The notes below the pieces were generated by a model. The model ran no database searches, had not been told where the DNA came from, and was given only the letters and a program-made list of their open reading frames with translations. A stretch of 64,000 nucleotides of DNA, from the NCBI GenBank assembly GCA_018828385.1, contig JAHJVE010000023.1, positions 124,001-188,000 on the forward strand. The letters run 5' to 3'. The DNA is from Gammaproteobacteria bacterium (GTDB lineage Bacteria; Pseudomonadota; Gammaproteobacteria; Burkholderiales; Rhodocyclaceae). Below are positions 62,738 through 64,000 of the stretch, piece by piece. The position numbers and the translations under genes were made by a program. Each line of letters begins with the position of its first letter. Positions within the stretch are counted from its first letter, which is position 1.

Positions 62738-64000
62738 CTAATCGTTGCCCTTGAATACAGTCCTGAACTTCAGAATACCAATGCTGTTCATCTGATATTC
62801 ATCCATTCCCATGTCGATGAACCCAGCCATGGAGTCGTGGATATATCGATCAAAGAAAACATCCATCTCGGGCGTCACGGAACGAGGGGCGATGCGTTTA
62901 GCTACACGGATGGCATGTTGTTCTGAAGAGCTAGGCGGCAACCCGGCAGCCTTGAGAATTTTTTCATGAAGCTCCGCCGATTTGACCGGATCAAAATCAG
63001 TAGACAAGGCAACTTGATCACGTACGGAATGCGGCTTTCCCGGATCCAGCGCTGGCGTCAAGGAACTGAGGCGGCGAATGAAACAATTTTGTGTGGAACG
63101 TAGGTAACCCTGATCCCTGGCCGAAGCAGTGGTATACGGTGGGCGCAGGAAAAAGGCATTACGGTGCTTGAAGCGATAGCTGAAGTAATACGCCATATGT
63201 TTTCGCCCCAAATCCTCGACTGGCCCTGCTCCGATTTTGGCTGCCTTGATGTAGGCGTTGAAATCGGCGATGGCGGTATCGGATGGCGTGAGGTCCTTTC
63301 TGAAACGCTCCTCCAATTGATACTTCCACTCCTTCAAGGGGACCCCGGCATCGATTGCCTCTTCATACATCCTTTTGCCGGGGATGATGGACATGAAGGC
63401 ATCCGGCGCCGGCGAAACACCCAGCGCTTTGGGTGCATAGCCTCCACCAACATCGGAGTGGGCGCCGGGATACATCACTTCCATGGCATTCGCCGGGTAG
63501 TCGGATTTGACACGCACGGAGTCGAGTGGAAAACAGGCACGAACTTCGTGCCCAGCTACAAAATGCACGCAACGCTCCACAGCCGGATTGATTTCCAGCG
63601 TGTTGTCCGCCCAGCCTTGGTGGCCGGCCAGGGTACCGGAGTCCGAGAGGTTCGCTAGCCCAACCGAGGCCACCGTGTCGAAAATGCCGAGAAACTGTAA
63701 GCGAATGGGAATGCCGGCAAATGTCCAGCCGCCGCCCTCCTGCTTACAAACCTCAAACAACCAGTTCACAAAAACGCGAGCCTCCGCCGCGCCGCGCGAA
63801 AAGCCGAAAACCGATACATTGATCTGCTCGACTGCCGGCTTGCGATTTTTCAACGCTGCTGCGAGCTTATCTTGCCATGTGCGAAGTGCCATACGTCGCT
63901 GGGTAGCTGGCGAGCCGGAACTTGCCAAGGTGTTGGCGATGTTTGCTGCCGCGTCACCCAATATCAGGTGTGCGCCCGTGACATAGATATGCGGCGAGTT
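62738..64000 (-). CDS. DUF2235 alpha/beta hydrolase (Tle1-like), 5' end outside window
   Basis: At least 420 residues, open to the right edge. Nucleophile Ser in VFGFSRGAAEAR (GxSxG), FLGIFDTVASVG, and YPGAHSDVGGGYAP holding Asp/His are the DUF2235 signature. The family includes type VI secretion phospholipase effectors (Tle1). No VgrG, PAAR or immunity gene is visible in the window, so effector status is open. Confidence 0.85.
   Translation of the reverse strand, partial: NSPHIYVTGAHLILGDAAANIANTLASSGSPATQRRMALRTWQDKLAAALKNRKPAVEQINVSVFGFSRGAAEARVFVNWLFEVCKQEGGGWTFAGIPIRLQFLGIFDTVASVGLANLSDSGTLAGHQGWADNTLEINPAVERCVHFVAGHEVRACFPLDSVRVKSDYPANAMEVMYPGAHSDVGGGYAPKALGVSPAPDAFMSIIPGKRMYEEAIDAGVPLKEWKYQLEERFRKDLTPSDTAIADFNAYIKAAKIGAGPVEDLGRKHMAYYFSYRFKHRNAFFLRPPYTTASARDQGYLRSTQNCFIRRLSSLTPALDPGKPHSVRDQVALSTDFDPVKSAELHEKILKAAGLPPSSSEQHAIRVAKRIAPRSVTPEMDVFFDRYIHDSMAGFIDMGMDEYQMNSIGILKFRTVFKGND

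Overview
The window reads as a chromosomal segment of a betaproteobacterium, most likely of the Rhodocyclales (Dechloromonas/Azonexus type). This is inferred from gene content: SHP/DHC haem proteins, multihaem cytochromes, a lexA-imuA-imuB-dnaE2 cassette, an NADP-type gapN with an oxidative pentose phosphate set, and GC-rich protein-like sequence throughout. No rRNA, tRNA, CRISPR array or intact insertion sequence was seen.

Layout. Positions 1-11.3 kb hold redox modules. One is a 2Fe-2S flavin reductase, a cytochrome b and an octahaem cytochrome c. A cation-efflux gene and a cyclic-di-GMP-I riboswitch follow. Next comes a leftward SHP/DHC/ferric-reductase-like/cytochrome b561 cluster with a divergent PepSY/two-component regulator. 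Positions 11.7-32.5 kb are a stress and central-carbon region. A leftward cbpA-cbpM-xfp-tal operon lies divergent to a rightward lipoprotein-gapN-gnd-zwf-pgl set. After it come a Na+/H+ antiporter, an FMN reductase, many small exported or membrane proteins, a VIT-type transporter and phospholipase A. Positions 32.8-38.1 kb carry a PhnDEC-like ABC transporter followed by a bufferin operon (DUF2282 peptide, DUF692 MNIO enzyme, DUF2063 partner, DoxX). Positions 38.5-48.6 kb encode an NHL-repeat protein, a 2279-residue Ser/Thr-kinase/ATPase/hybrid histidine kinase and a GGDEF response regulator. Positions 48.8-56.2 kb hold a DedA-pyridine nucleotide disulfide oxidoreductase fusion, a DUF3047 protein, and an operon ending in an ECF sigma factor and its zinc-finger anti-sigma. 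Positions 56.4-64 kb hold a DUF2591 protein, the SOS mutasome operon and a partial DUF2235 hydrolase.

Main discovery. Four promoters share one bipartite motif, TGTAAG-N16/17-CGACTAAT. They lie before the PhnDEC-like genes (32825), the bufferin operon (35469), the DedA fusion (48758) and the sigma factor's own operon (51753). The simplest reading is one autoregulated ECF-sigma regulon joining an ABC importer, metal-buffering modified peptides, a disulfide oxidoreductase, two arsenosugar-type glycosyltransferases, an HD-GYP protein and an NrtS-like protein.

Other notable signals. A c-di-GMP riboswitch sits directly ahead of a 27-codon ORF. A dispersed repeat of about 35-40 bp is built on CGGTYRACCG with flanking A-tracts and is embedded both in coding sequences and between genes; I found no copy in the first 11 kb or in the 38.5-48.6 kb signalling region. 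Remnants of a VOC gene and a cupin gene are also present.
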